In this document: positions 1 to 8,597 of the stretch, in pieces | Position numbering within the stretch: position 1 is the first letter of the stretch | Layout: each line of letters opens with the position of its first letter | Translations under genes and position numbers: made by a program | Assembly: GCF_001870435.1 (NCBI RefSeq) | Contig: NZ_MDDR01000020.1 | Coordinates: 1 to 64,000 of the forward strand | Length of the DNA: 64,000 nucleotides | Direction: 5' to 3' | Source: Pseudomonas costantinii | GTDB lineage: Bacteria; Pseudomonadota; Gammaproteobacteria; Pseudomonadales; Pseudomonadaceae | Notes under the pieces: generated by a model | Database searches by the model: none | The model's input: only the letters and a program-made list of their open reading frames with translations | What the model was told of the DNA's origin: nothing

Positions 1-115
1 TAAAGGCTTCCGCCTGCGCGGTACTCGCACAGCGATATCGAATGCCGTCGCGGTCGATAGCCTCACCATAAAACCTATCGCCTTTGGGACTAGTAAGCAT
101 AACTACCCAGGCCAT
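1..115 (-). CDS. Partial hypothetical protein, runs off left edge
   Basis: An open frame of 38 codons begins with ATG at 115 and leaves the window without a stop. It starts MAWVVMLTSPKGDRFYGEAI. A GAGGGAAC ribosome-binding site lies just upstream on the minus strand, which decides the start. It is divergent from the methyltransferase at 197, so the 80-bp gap should hold both promoters. I do not recognise the family. The location suggests an element-borne small protein; the reading frame is too short to exclude chance. Confidence 0.4.
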   Translation of the reverse strand, partial: MAWVVMLTSPKGDRFYGEAIDRDGIRYRCASTAQAEAF

Positions 116-196
116 ATCAGTTCCCTCATCGGGCCGAATGTCCGAATACACCAATACCCCCTTTAAACGAATCACGCCAGCCGGCGAGGATCCCCT

Positions 197-2242
197 ATGT
201 CCGCACAACAGAAGAAACACCCCTTCGATTTCAAAACCCAATACGGACTCGGCTTCAACCCTCAGGACGATGAGATCGTTGTCGACTTCTTCTGTGGTGG
301 CGGCGGCGCCGGCACCGGGCTGGAAATTGGCCTGGGCCGCACCGTGAACGTGGCGAAGAACCACAGCCCGCAAGCCATCAGCATGCACACCGTGAATCAC
401 CCAGGCGCCAAGCACTTCACCACCGACGTGTTCGATGGTGACCCGGACACCGAATGCGGCGGCAAGGCCGTGGGCTGGTTCCACATGTCGCCTGACTGCA
501 CGCACCACAGCCAGGCTGCCGGCGGCCAGCCGCGCAAGCGCGAGATCCGCAACCTGTCGTGGATCGGCCTCAAGTGGGGAGGCAAGAAGCGCCCCCGGGT
601 GATCAGCCTGGAAAACGTGAAGCAGATCCTGCAGTGGGGCCGACTGATCGCCAAGCGTGACAAAGCTACCGGGCGCGTTGTGAAACTCTGCGGTGATATC
701 GCCGCACCTGGTGAGGTTGTGCCGGTGGGCCAGCAGTTCCTGATTCCCGACCCGAAGCAACGCGGCCGCACCTGGCGCCGTTTCGTGGCCCTGCTGGAAG
801 GAATGGGCTATGTCGTTGAGTGGAAAGTAATTAGGGCCTGCGACTTCGGCGCGCCAACCAGCCGGGAACGCCTGTTCATGATCGCCCGGCGCGACGGGCA
901 GCCGATCGTGTGGCCGGAGCCAACCCACGCCAAGAACCCCACCAAGGGCCAGCAGAAATGGAAAACAGCCGCTGACTGCATCGACTTCAGCGACTTGGGC
1001 AAAAGCATCTTCGGACGCAAGAAGGACCTGGCCCCGGCCACCCTACGCCGCGTTGCCAAAGGCATGAAGAAGTTCGTCATCGATAGCGCGGCGCCGTTCA
1101 TTGTGCCGATTGCCAACTGGTCGGGAGAGGCAGTGCAGTCGGCCGGCGAGCCACTGCGCACCATCACCTCCTATCCAAAGGGGGGCGCCTTCTCGGTGGT
1201 CAGTCCGGTCATCGCACCGGCAACCCACCAAGGCAGCGACCGAATCAACGACCCGCTCGACCCGTTGCCGACAGTGACCTGCGCGAACCGCGGTGAGCTG
1301 ACACTGATCAGCCCGTTGATGGTTGGGGCCGGTGGCCCTGAGTACTCAGGCAAGCCGGTGAGCGTCGACCAGCCAACCGGTACGCTTATGACCCAGAACC
1401 ACCGAGCGATCGCAGCGGCTCACCTGGTGAAGTTCCGCTTCAATGACGCTGGTAAAGCATTGGACGAACCACTGCCGACCATTACCAGCGGCGGAAACTA
1501 TCAGCGCCCGGCAGGGGCTGCTCACGCCATGGGCATATCCACGGTGTTCATGGCCCAGATGAATGGCGGCTTCAACACCACCGTCGCCAAGGATATCAAA
1601 GACCCCATGACTACGGTCACCAACACCGGCAGCCAACAGCAACTGGTGGCGGCTAACCTGGTGCATATGCGCGGGAACTGCGATGCACGGGACGTAAATG
1701 ACCCACTGCACACCATCAGCGCCGGCGGCCAGCACCACGGGTTGGCTACCGCATTCATGGAGCGAGCATTCGGCGCCAGCGTCGGCCAGGGCCTGGAAGA
1801 ACCGGCGCCTACCATCACAGCCGGTGGCGGCGGCAAGAGTTCGCTGGTGTCGCTCACTCTCTCGCCTGAGCACGAAGCCGGTGCCCTTCGCGTCGCCGCC
1901 TTCCTGATCAGTTACTACGGCACCGAGAACATCAGCGCTTGCGACGCACCAGCGCCGACCATCACCACCAAGGACCGACTCGCCATGGTAACCGTGATGG
2001 TGAAAGGAACCCCCTATGTAATCGTCGATATCTGTCTGCGGATGCTGAAGCCGACCGAACTATACAAGGCCCAGGGCTTCCCCGCCGACTACATCATCAG
2101 CCACGGCGCCGACGGCAAGCCGTTCACCAAGACTCAGCAAGTGCACATGTGCGGGAACAGCGTCAGCCCGCCACCGATGGCAGCGCTGGCACGGGCCAAC
2201 GACCCATGGCGAGTGGCTGAGCGCCAGGCGGAAGCAGCCTAA
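197..2242 (+). CDS. C5-cytosine DNA methyltransferase, phage type, with repeat-rich target domain
   Basis: A 681-residue DNA cytosine-5 methyltransferase. Motif I is VDFFCGGGGAGTG near residues 29-41. Motif IV is SPDC with catalytic Cys101, where PPC is usual. Motif VI is LENV (138-141) and motif VIII is SRERLFMIAR (222-231). The C-terminal motifs are RMLKPTELYKAQGFP (615-629) and CGNSV (652-656). Between VIII and IX, where target recognition lies, residues 318-593 carry about eight degenerate copies of a D/E-P-x-x-T-[IV]-T unit. The length is well above a compact enzyme such as M.HhaI because of this expansion. A GAGGA site precedes ATG 197. No partner endonuclease is visible, so this is probably a solitary enzyme of a prophage or island that protects its DNA. 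Confidence 0.9.
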   Translation: MSAQQKKHPFDFKTQYGLGFNPQDDEIVVDFFCGGGGAGTGLEIGLGRTVNVAKNHSPQAISMHTVNHPGAKHFTTDVFDGDPDTECGGKAVGWFHMSPDCTHHSQAAGGQPRKREIRNLSWIGLKWGGKKRPRVISLENVKQILQWGRLIAKRDKATGRVVKLCGDIAAPGEVVPVGQQFLIPDPKQRGRTWRRFVALLEGMGYVVEWKVIRACDFGAPTSRERLFMIARRDGQPIVWPEPTHAKNPTKGQQKWKTAADCIDFSDLGKSIFGRKKDLAPATLRRVAKGMKKFVIDSAAPFIVPIANWSGEAVQSAGEPLRTITSYPKGGAFSVVSPVIAPATHQGSDRINDPLDPLPTVTCANRGELTLISPLMVGAGGPEYSGKPVSVDQPTGTLMTQNHRAIAAAHLVKFRFNDAGKALDEPLPTITSGGNYQRPAGAAHAMGISTVFMAQMNGGFNTTVAKDIKDPMTTVTNTGSQQQLVAANLVHMRGNCDARDVNDPLHTISAGGQHHGLATAFMERAFGASVGQGLEEPAPTITAGGGGKSSLVSLTLSPEHEAGALRVAAFLISYYGTENISACDAPAPTITTKDRLAMVTVMVKGTPYVIVDICLRMLKPTELYKAQGFPADYIISHGADGKPFTKTQQVHMCGNSVSPPPMAALARANDPWRVAERQAEAA

Positions 2243-2358
2243 CAACCGCATAACGATTGCCAAGGCAGCGACAAAAGCCAGCCCAGTAGCTGCTGAAGGA
2301 CATCAAGTAACAGATTTCCGATGATTTGAAGGATGAGGTCTACGAGTAGTCGGTTCAT
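2239..2358 (-). CDS. Possible small hydrophobic peptide (39 aa)
   Basis: A 39-codon frame runs from ATG 2358 to TAG 2239, antisense and convergent to the methyltransferase, whose stop codon it overlaps. It starts MNRLLVDLILQIIGNLLLD and continues with leucine-rich sequence, then LPWQSLCGC. The composition fits one amphipathic or membrane helix. An AAAAGGCGCTCAC stretch upstream could serve as ribosome-binding site. I do not recognise it. Size and hydrophobicity resemble small membrane toxins or phage peptides, but that is inference and no antisense RNA is evident. Confidence 0.4.
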   Translation of the reverse strand: MNRLLVDLILQIIGNLLLDVLQQLLGWLLSLPWQSLCGC

Positions 2359-2520
2359 GTGAGCGCCTTTTAATTTGGACGCTGCCTATGATCCTCTCGG
2401 TTCTGAGCCCGCTGTATACCGGAAACTTGTCGCAAGCCTTCCTACAAGTCGCAACTTTCTCTCACGCCCCCCCCATTGACAGCACTTCAACCCCCGGGCA
2501 AGGCCCGGCAAGGACTCCCC

Positions 2521-3096
2521 ATGCCTACAGAAAACAAAGTCGCCGCGCCCCTGCTGGTGGAGCGCTCGACAGTAACGAAGCTGGTGATCACCGGCGCGCC
2601 GAGCCTAGACCCGATTACCGTCTTCCTTGAGGACTTGGCCCCATGCAAGGGCAAGATCACCGTCAGCTGCTGGGGCAAGAGCTGGACGGCCTACTGGGGT
2701 GGCATGTGGGACGGCCTGAACATCGGGCAGTTCTTTTGCGAGCTTAACACCGGCTACATCATCGGCTACTTCGACCCGGCTATGAACCCGCGCCGATTCA
2801 GTGGCGAGGCCCTTGCATGTGAAGCGCAGCGTCTGGTCCTGAAAGAGCGCCGCCAGGTTTGTTACGGCGCGGACGAGGCCCGCGAGCGGTTCGATGAGGC
2901 AGAGGATCTGCGCGACTCACCATCGATTGAACATCTCCACGGCGCACACAGCGAGCTGATGACGAAACTGTTCGGTGATGAGTGGTGGCACCTGACCAAT
3001 GACGCTACCGAGCCAAACCCCGATTACGCCTACCTAGAGCGGATCATTCACGCGGTACAGCAGGCGCTGGGCCAGGAGCAGCAGGTAGCTGCATGA
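2521..3096 (+). CDS. Hypothetical element-borne protein
   Basis: A 191-residue protein starting at ATG 2521, chosen because AAGGA lies 6 bases upstream; the frame is open 45 bases further 5' but without a good ribosome-binding site. The middle is aromatic-rich (CWGKSWTAYWGGMWDG) and the C-terminal half is acidic and helical (GADEARERFDEAEDLRD), ending in a helix with LGQEQQVAA. There is no signal peptide or membrane segment. I do not recognise the family. It lies between the methyltransferase and the integrase in a region without housekeeping genes, so it is most likely prophage cargo or an early phage protein. Confidence 0.65.
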   Translation: MPTENKVAAPLLVERSTVTKLVITGAPSLDPITVFLEDLAPCKGKITVSCWGKSWTAYWGGMWDGLNIGQFFCELNTGYIIGYFDPAMNPRRFSGEALACEAQRLVLKERRQVCYGADEARERFDEAEDLRDSPSIEHLHGAHSELMTKLFGDEWWHLTNDATEPNPDYAYLERIIHAVQQALGQEQQVAA

Positions 3097-3189
3097 CACT
3101 TGGTAACGAGTGAAGCTGTGGGGTGAATCAGAAGAGATGACCGGCAAGCCAAGGCATTGAGTTAGTAGCCCAGAGGAAGGGAGTTGTTT

Positions 3190-3367
3190 AACTCGCTGCT
3201 AAATGCGACGACCTACCGATCACTGCCCACATCAAAAGGGCGCGCTCCAACGACGTTAGGGAGCGCCTGCCGGCCATGCACGTCAACCACCAGTACCTGA
3301 AATGCATGCGCGACATGTCATTTCTAGCACAGCTCTTGAGCTCGTCTAGGACCGTTTTCAAATAAAT
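3190..3367 (+). pseudogene. Possible decayed gene fragment in the 3097-3414 gap
   Basis: The 318 bases between the two flanking genes hold no complete gene with a proper start. On the plus strand a protein-like stretch runs from just after a TAA to a TAA at 3365-3367. It includes CDDLPITAHIKRARSNDV and MHVNHQYLKCMRDM. No in-frame start with a ribosome-binding site precedes it. It may be the tail of a lost element gene, or chance. Nothing else is seen in the gap. Confidence 0.25.
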
Positions 3368-3414
3368 CCACTCCCCCGTCCCAGTCAACCGCTATAGCTC
3401 CTCGTGGAATGAAG

Positions 3415-3621
3415 TCAGCGTTGATCGTTTGGAGGTAAATCCGAGGAATTAAGGAAAGAATTCCAAGCTTCGAAAGCGGCGTGATGCTTTTTGGTCGCCT
3501 CCTCCCAATCGGGCCCAGAAACCTGCTTGGAAACAACCATCATCATCATTTTGTTAGTGGCGGCATCAAGCTCAACCAGTAACTCGTGGGATCTAAATCT
3601 GAAATCGTCTAAGTCGGCCAT
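3415..3621 (-). CDS. Small acidic hypothetical protein
   Basis: A 68-residue protein on the minus strand starting MADLDDFRFRSHELLVELD. An AAGGTGA ribosome-binding site 7 bases before ATG 3621 is strong. The sequence looks all-helical and soluble: a charged N-terminus, a run of four methionines (KMMMMVV) near residue 25, then a charged helix EEATKKHHAAFEAW. It is the only clearly supported minus-strand gene between the methyltransferase and the integrase. The family is not recognised; its setting and size suggest a phage accessory protein. Confidence 0.6.
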   Translation of the reverse strand: MADLDDFRFRSHELLVELDAATNKMMMMVVSKQVSGPDWEEATKKHHAAFEAWNSFLNSSDLPPNDQR

Positions 3622-3813
3622 AAAATCACCTTACGACAGGTCTAGCCGGAGATTCCGGGTTGTGCCCATTTCACTAATGACACGCCCCAAAAGGCGAAGG
3701 TTCATCGAGCAACTGGGTTTCTTTTCAGGCCGCTTTGAACACGCGCTGTAGGTAACTCTCTACCCTTCCCATCCCCCCTTCAAAGTCAGCCGCTATAGCG
3801 GCAAGGACGCTTC

Positions 3814-4035
3814 ATGCCCCGAATTAAATCACTGCTCATCTTCGCGCTGTTCGCGCTCTACACAGGACTAACCGTCGCCTGGACATGGTGGCTTGCCCCT
3901 GAGCTGATGCGCATCAGCACCACAAAAACGCTGCTGCCGGCCCTGGCTGGCTCTGGATTTTTGGCCTTCGCCACGTACGGCCTGATCATTTACATCATTA
4001 AGACGGCGCGACCCACGGCGGGCGGCGGGAGGTAG
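3814..4035 (+). CDS. Small two-helix membrane protein
   Basis: A 73-residue protein with two predicted membrane segments, about residues 7-27 (LLIFALFALYTGLTVAW) and 42-62 (LPALAGSGFLAFATYGLIIY), followed by a basic tail. AAGGA precedes ATG 3814. It ends 2 bases before the excisionase-like gene at 4038, whose GGAGG ribosome-binding site overlaps its last codons, so the two are probably co-transcribed with the integrase. Function unknown; small inner-membrane proteins in this position are common in prophages. Confidence 0.6.
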   Translation: MPRIKSLLIFALFALYTGLTVAWTWWLAPELMRISTTKTLLPALAGSGFLAFATYGLIIYIIKTARPTAGGGR

Positions 4036-4037
4036 CT

Positions 4038-4382
4038 ATGGCAGCAGCAGAGCAACTCAACGACGGAATCACCGGCGACAAGATTCCCGAGGCGCAAATG
4101 GCCGAAATGCTCGGCACCACCCTCGCCGCCATGCGCTCGAAGCGCGCACGAAAAGAGATACCCCTTGGTGTCTGGAACAAGCAAGGCAGCAGGATCATCT
4201 ACAGCATCAGGAGATACTACGAATGGCTAGAAAGCCGATGGGTTTGCCCGCAGGAATGGACCTCCACCACGGATCGATCCGCATCCGCTTCATGTGGAAC
4301 GGCAGCAGGCGGAGTGAAACGCTCCCCTATCCCCCGACACAGAAAGGAATCAAATCAGCCTCACAGGTTGTTGATCAGGTAA
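4038..4382 (+). CDS. Excisionase-like DNA-binding protein overlapping the integrase
   Basis: A 114-residue protein with a very good GGAGGTAGCT ribosome-binding site. Residues 15-60 read as a winged-helix or MerR-type recognition unit (KIPEAQMAEMLGTTLAAMR, then RARKEIPLGVW and a wing SRIIYSIRRYYEWL). That pattern is common to excisionases and recombination directionality factors encoded just before a tyrosine integrase. The last 160 bases overlap the integrase gene in another frame, and that tail is basic and low in order. It may bind next to the integrase at the attachment site and bias recombination to excision. The role is inferred from position and size. Confidence 0.6.
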   Translation: MAAAEQLNDGITGDKIPEAQMAEMLGTTLAAMRSKRARKEIPLGVWNKQGSRIIYSIRRYYEWLESRWVCPQEWTSTTDRSASASCGTAAGGVKRSPIPRHRKESNQPHRLLIR

Positions 4383-5416
4383 AGGGGCTGATCAAGCTGG
4401 GGTTGCTCGACGACGACAAGTACGCCGAGATATTCCCCAGCTCAAACAATGTCGCTGGCGGGAAGATCAACTTTGGCGAATATGCCCAGCTCTGGCTGGA
4501 CAGCCGGGAGGTGGTTAAGGGTACGAAGGGGAACTACAAAGGCGCACTAAACCGCTACTGGATGCCCGGCTTGGCCCTGGTGCGGATCGATCTAATCACC
4601 ACCACCCTACTCCGCCGGGTAATGGCAGCCAGTGAGTGGAAGTCACCCGGGGTGAAGCGCAATGCCATCTCGAAGATTTCGACCATCTTAAATTCAGCAA
4701 TGTCCGAGGAGCTGATCCCGAAGAACCCGGCGGCGATCTTGGAGCTGCCCAAGCGCAGCAAAAAGGAGATTGACCCGTTCACCCTGGATGAAGCGAACCA
4801 GATCATCGCCAAGATGTACCAGCACGACCACTGGCCCAGCACGATCTATGCGGCTTTTTTTGAGTTTGTGTTTTTTACAGGAATGCGTCTGTCCGAAGCC
4901 CTGGCTATGCGGTGGGATGCGGTAGACGTGGAGAAGAAGACGGCACACGTTTGTCGCGGGATCGCCTTGGGGGAAGTGGTGGAGCGTACGAAAACGGGCG
5001 CAGACCGCTTCGTTTTGTTGAATGATCGCGCCCTGCACGCGCTGGAATTCGCCAGGGAGTACGCAGAGCGTCGGAAAAAAGGGAAAGGAAAGGTGCTGGA
5101 GACGCCTTTCATTTTCCCGCCGTCGAAGAACTCGCAGTACGTGAAACAGACATCCGACCTGCACAAGCAGTGGATTCCGACACTGAAGGCACTGAATATC
5201 CGTCGTCGGCCGCCATACAACTGTCGTCACACCTATGCGACAATATGCATTATGTCTGGCATGAACCCCGCCTTCATCTCCCAGCAGCTCGGCCACAGTG
5301 TGCAGATGCTGCTCTCGACTTATGCGCGTTGGATCAACTCAAGCTCGGACTGGAGCGAAATGGAAAAGCTCCAGATTGGTCCCAAATTGGTCCCAGCTCA
5401 AATAAGCGCACCCTAA
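4223..5416 (+). CDS. Tyrosine recombinase / phage-type integrase
   Basis: A 397-residue site-specific recombinase. The N-terminus (MARKPMGLPAGMDLHHGSIR) resembles the arm-type DNA-binding domain of Pseudomonas phage integrases, and a core-binding SAM-like domain follows at about 83-165. The catalytic domain shows Arg222 (TGMRLSEAL), Lys257 (RTKTG), Arg335 in NCRHTYAT, His358 in LGHS and the nucleophile Tyr367 in TYARW. The box-II histidine position is a tyrosine (PYNCR). AGGAG lies 9 bases before ATG 4223, inside the preceding gene. Its stop is 20 bases before the ybiT start, so the attachment site should lie at or near this junction. Confidence 0.9.
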   Translation: MARKPMGLPAGMDLHHGSIRIRFMWNGSRRSETLPYPPTQKGIKSASQVVDQVKGLIKLGLLDDDKYAEIFPSSNNVAGGKINFGEYAQLWLDSREVVKGTKGNYKGALNRYWMPGLALVRIDLITTTLLRRVMAASEWKSPGVKRNAISKISTILNSAMSEELIPKNPAAILELPKRSKKEIDPFTLDEANQIIAKMYQHDHWPSTIYAAFFEFVFFTGMRLSEALAMRWDAVDVEKKTAHVCRGIALGEVVERTKTGADRFVLLNDRALHALEFAREYAERRKKGKGKVLETPFIFPPSKNSQYVKQTSDLHKQWIPTLKALNIRRRPPYNCRHTYATICIMSGMNPAFISQQLGHSVQMLLSTYARWINSSSDWSEMEKLQIGPKLVPAQISAP

Positions 5417-5436
5417 GCTATTGATAGGTAAAGTAA
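5417..5436. other. Element-chromosome junction, presumed attachment site
   Basis: Twenty bases separate the integrase stop from the TTG that opens ybiT. This is where the element meets conserved chromosome, so the core of an att site probably lies here or in the first codons of ybiT. The other junction is outside the window, so the direct repeat cannot be seen. No tRNA gene is present at this end. Confidence 0.35.
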
Positions 5437-7023
5437 TTGATCTCCACAGCTAACATCACCATGCAGTTCGGCGCCAAGCCGCTCTTCGAGAACGTCTCGG
5501 TCAAGTTCGGCGCAGGCAACCGTTATGGTTTGATCGGTGCCAACGGTTGCGGCAAGTCGACCTTCATGAAAATCCTCGGCGGCGACCTCGATCCGTCCGG
5601 CGGCCAGGTCATGCTGGAGCCAAACGTACGCCTGGGTAAACTGCGCCAGGACCAGTTCGCCTACGAAGAATTCACCGTGCTCGACACCGTGATCATGGGT
5701 CACGAGGAGCTGTGGAAGGTCAAGGCCGAGCGCGACCGCATCTACTCGCTGCCGGAAATGAGCGAAGACGACGGCATGGCCGTGGCCGAGCTGGAAACCG
5801 AGTTCGCCGAAATGGACGGCTACACCGCCGAATCCCGTGCCGGTGAACTGTTGCTGGGCCTGGGTATCCCCCTGGAACAACACTTCGGCCCGATGAGCGA
5901 AGTGTCCCCAGGCTGGAAACTGCGTGTATTGCTGGCCCAGGCGCTGTTCTCCGATCCAGAAGTGCTGTTGCTCGACGAACCGACCAACCACTTGGACATC
6001 AACACCATCCGCTGGCTGGAAAACATCCTGACCCAGCGTTCCAGCCTGATGATCATCATCTCTCACGACCGTCACTTCCTGAACAGCGTGTGCACCCACA
6101 TGGCTGACCTGGACTACGGCGAGCTGCGCCTGTTCCCGGGCAACTACGACGAGTACATGACCGTGGCGACCCAGTCCCGCGAGCAATTGCTGTCGGACAA
6201 CGCCAAGAAGAAAGCGCAGATCTCCGAGCTGCAATCCTTCGTCAGCCGCTTCTCGGCCAACGCCTCGAAAGCCAAGCAGGCGACTTCCCGTGCCAAGGCG
6301 ATCGACAAGATCCAACTGGCCGAGGTCAAGCCTTCGAGCCGTGTGAGCCCGTTCATCCGTTTCGAACAAACCAAAAAGCTGCACCGCCAGGCGGTCATCG
6401 TCGATCGTATGGCAAAAGGCTTCGACGGCAAGCCGCTGTTCAAGGACTTCAGCTTCCAGGTTGAAGCTGGCGAGCGTGTGGCGATCATCGGCCCGAACGG
6501 TATCGGCAAAACCACCCTGCTGCGCACCCTGGTCAACGAACTGACGCCGGATGCCGGTAGCATCAAGTGGACCGACGCCGCAGAGCTGGGCTACTACGCT
6601 CAGGACCACGCGTCCGACTTCGAAGACGACATGAGCCTGTTCGACTGGATGGGCCAGTGGACCCAGGGCGAGCAAGTGATTCGCGGCACTTTGGGTCGCA
6701 TGCTGTTCTCCAACGACGAGATCCTCAAGTCCGTCAAGGTGATCTCCGGTGGTGAGCAAGGCCGCATGCTGTTCGGCAAGCTGATCCTGCAAAAGCCGAA
6801 CGTGCTGATCATGGACGAACCGACCAACCACTTGGACATGGAATCCATCGAAGCGCTGAACCTGGCGCTGGAAAACTACCCGGGCACGCTGATCTTCGTC
6901 AGCCATGACCGTGAGTTCGTATCGTCCCTGGCCACCCGCATCATCGAGTTGAGCCCTAGCGGCGTGATCGACTTCAGCGGCACCTATGACGACTACCTGC
7001 GTAGCCAAGGCGTAGTGTTCTAA
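5437..7023 (+). CDS. ybiT: ABC-F ATPase YbiT
   Basis: A 528-residue ABC-F protein with two ATPase halves and no membrane segments. Walker A motifs are GANGCGKST (about 34-42) and GPNGIGKTT (about 352-360). Both Walker B regions end in DEPTNHLD. The second half has the signature SGGEQGR, while the first has the degenerate SPGWK. The interdomain linker (about 245-310) is charged and helical. Sequence and length match E. coli YbiT closely. ABC-F proteins act on ribosomes; the exact role of YbiT is not well defined. The frame opens with TTG at 5437 behind a weak AGGTAAAG site, and the gene's upstream DNA now belongs to an integrated element. Confidence 0.93.
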   Translation: MISTANITMQFGAKPLFENVSVKFGAGNRYGLIGANGCGKSTFMKILGGDLDPSGGQVMLEPNVRLGKLRQDQFAYEEFTVLDTVIMGHEELWKVKAERDRIYSLPEMSEDDGMAVAELETEFAEMDGYTAESRAGELLLGLGIPLEQHFGPMSEVSPGWKLRVLLAQALFSDPEVLLLDEPTNHLDINTIRWLENILTQRSSLMIIISHDRHFLNSVCTHMADLDYGELRLFPGNYDEYMTVATQSREQLLSDNAKKKAQISELQSFVSRFSANASKAKQATSRAKAIDKIQLAEVKPSSRVSPFIRFEQTKKLHRQAVIVDRMAKGFDGKPLFKDFSFQVEAGERVAIIGPNGIGKTTLLRTLVNELTPDAGSIKWTDAAELGYYAQDHASDFEDDMSLFDWMGQWTQGEQVIRGTLGRMLFSNDEILKSVKVISGGEQGRMLFGKLILQKPNVLIMDEPTNHLDMESIEALNLALENYPGTLIFVSHDREFVSSLATRIIELSPSGVIDFSGTYDDYLRSQGVVF

Positions 7024-7035
7024 GCACCGCCCATG

Positions 7036-7071
7036 AGAACCCGGTGACGACACCAGCCGTCACCGGGTTCT
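7036..7071 (+). terminator. Hairpin downstream of ybiT
   Basis: A perfect 14-bp inverted repeat (arms 7036-7049 and 7058-7071, core GAACCCGGTGACG) with an 8-base loop, 12 bases after the ybiT stop. There is no T-run after it, so termination efficiency is uncertain. It sits between convergent genes. Confidence 0.65.
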
Positions 7072-7077
7072 ATCCTG

Positions 7078-8414
7078 CTATCCGACGATTTTTAGCTCAC
7101 TGATGTGGAAGTCATTGCCTTTACTGTCGGCAGTGTGGCTCACCACCTCCAACTCAGCCTTATCACTACTGGCAGTAAATTTTCCGCTAATCGAGATCAA
7201 TTCATCGGTTTTAGTAAGGTCGACCGGAGAAGCAATTTCTTTGCCGTCGACTTGCAGGGAGAGTCGGGGGACTGCGTACTTGCCGATAATACGTTTGGCC
7301 TGAGTAGTCCAGCTATATTCCCGGCCAGGCGTTAACCCAGTCAACGTTTTCTTCAAAATCACCCCGGCATGGTTTTTACCTGCATTAGTGATAAATTCCA
7401 CTGCTGCTCCGCCGTCGACAGACTCCAGTACTTTCAGATCGTGTCCGGCAGGACCGGCAGTCCAATTATTCCAGTTACTTTGATCAAATGTAGTGACGTC
7501 CAAAAAGGGGACAACTTCAGGTTTAGGTGTGGGCGTCGTTCCAGTGCCCCCCGAGTCATGGCAATGGCAAGGGTGTTTATCGCCAGTGTTCCTCGGAGCA
7601 CACGCTTCAACCAGGTTTTTTAGTACGTCCGCGAGTGTATTGACCGCTTTGACAATCTCGGGAAGTTGCTCGCAAAGATTACCGCCCCCGGGTTTACAAG
7701 TAGGCTTAACACCTTCCAGTTTATCGGCTTCATCTTTACGGTCTGCAATGCTTTCATCCTGAGGGACTTTCCCGGTGCAAATCGTGTCTTTCAGCACGGC
7801 CACAAAATCGGCGAGACCGTCAGTGTAGATGTAATGATTGCCCCCGGTTCTTAGGGCCAGGCGTTTGTATTCCTTAATCATCGCCTGCTTATCCTCTGCG
7901 GTTGGATAAGGCGCTGATTTATGCGGCGTCCCAAGATAGCTGAAGACTTTGACTTTATGACTCAGCGCAGCCGCAATGGCGTCATCACAGCCTGAATCCG
8001 TTCAGCATCCAGTACCATTTCGCCGCCGTACAAACTCTCATCACCGAGAACAAAAACATTACGCACTGCGCTATCGCGCCAGTCAAAGTGCGCACTGATA
8101 TCCATCACGGCAAGAGCGACATCTTCCTGTGCCCCGGAATTTTTTACAGAATCGCGTTTACGGCCTTTCAGGCTCGACTCATTGGCGCCTGCCTGTCCGG
8201 TCAGATACTTACGAACGGTGTTATCGAATTTAGTACCGGGGAAAGTGCCTTCGATCCCCAGGAACTCAACACGTAAATCGGAGGGGCAGGAACTGCGGGC
8301 AGCTTCTATCGCGCGTTCAAGGTCTGCACTGAGCGCACTGGCTTCATCTGCCATCGAGTGACTGGTATCGATCACAATGACCAGGTCTACTTCCTTGTAG
8401 TTTGACGTACTCAT
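7078..8414 (-). pseudogene. Von Willebrand A-domain protein split by a frameshift
   Basis: Two minus-strand frames form one gene. The first (8414 to 7962) opens MSTSNYKEVDLVIVIDTSHS, with a MIDAS-like DTSHS metal site and VFVLGDESLYGGE, then runs into a stop after AERIQAVMTP. Reading one base over at about 7981-7995 restores a sensible continuation (DDAIAAALSHKVKVFSYLGT) that joins smoothly to the second frame, ending at 7078. The downstream part has a Cys/His segment (HPCHCHDSGG), a Pro/Thr linker and a C-terminal beta-rich module (about 140 residues) resembling a carbohydrate-binding jelly roll. Total length would be about 445 residues. A one-base deletion or a sequencing error are the simplest explanations. 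GC is visibly lower than in the neighbours. Function unknown; binding of a surface ligand is a guess. Confidence 0.75.
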
Positions 8415-8597
8415 AGATGTTTTTTACCTCGTAAAATCAATAGTTGTTATGGCGATGCCGAGGGGAGCATAGCAACGCTTTTAGCAAGCGCTAGTGCGTC
8501 TACTCCACGATTGAAAGTCCAATTGGACCATTGGCGGCTGCCTGTCTACGCTCTGACGTGAAACACCTGGAGACGTATTACGATAAGGAGTATCGGC

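Noticed and set aside
3188..3388. 66-codon minus-strand frame in the 3.1-3.4 kb gap
   Set aside because: No ribosome-binding site, unusual composition, and it opposes a more protein-like fragment; not called.
5417..5470. tRNA gene as attachment site at the integrase end
   Set aside because: No cloverleaf or T-loop sequence is present; the junction is the ybiT 5' end.
5413..7053. 546-codon frame antisense to ybiT
   Set aside because: Same reason: ybiT is highly conserved and the antisense translation is compositional noise.
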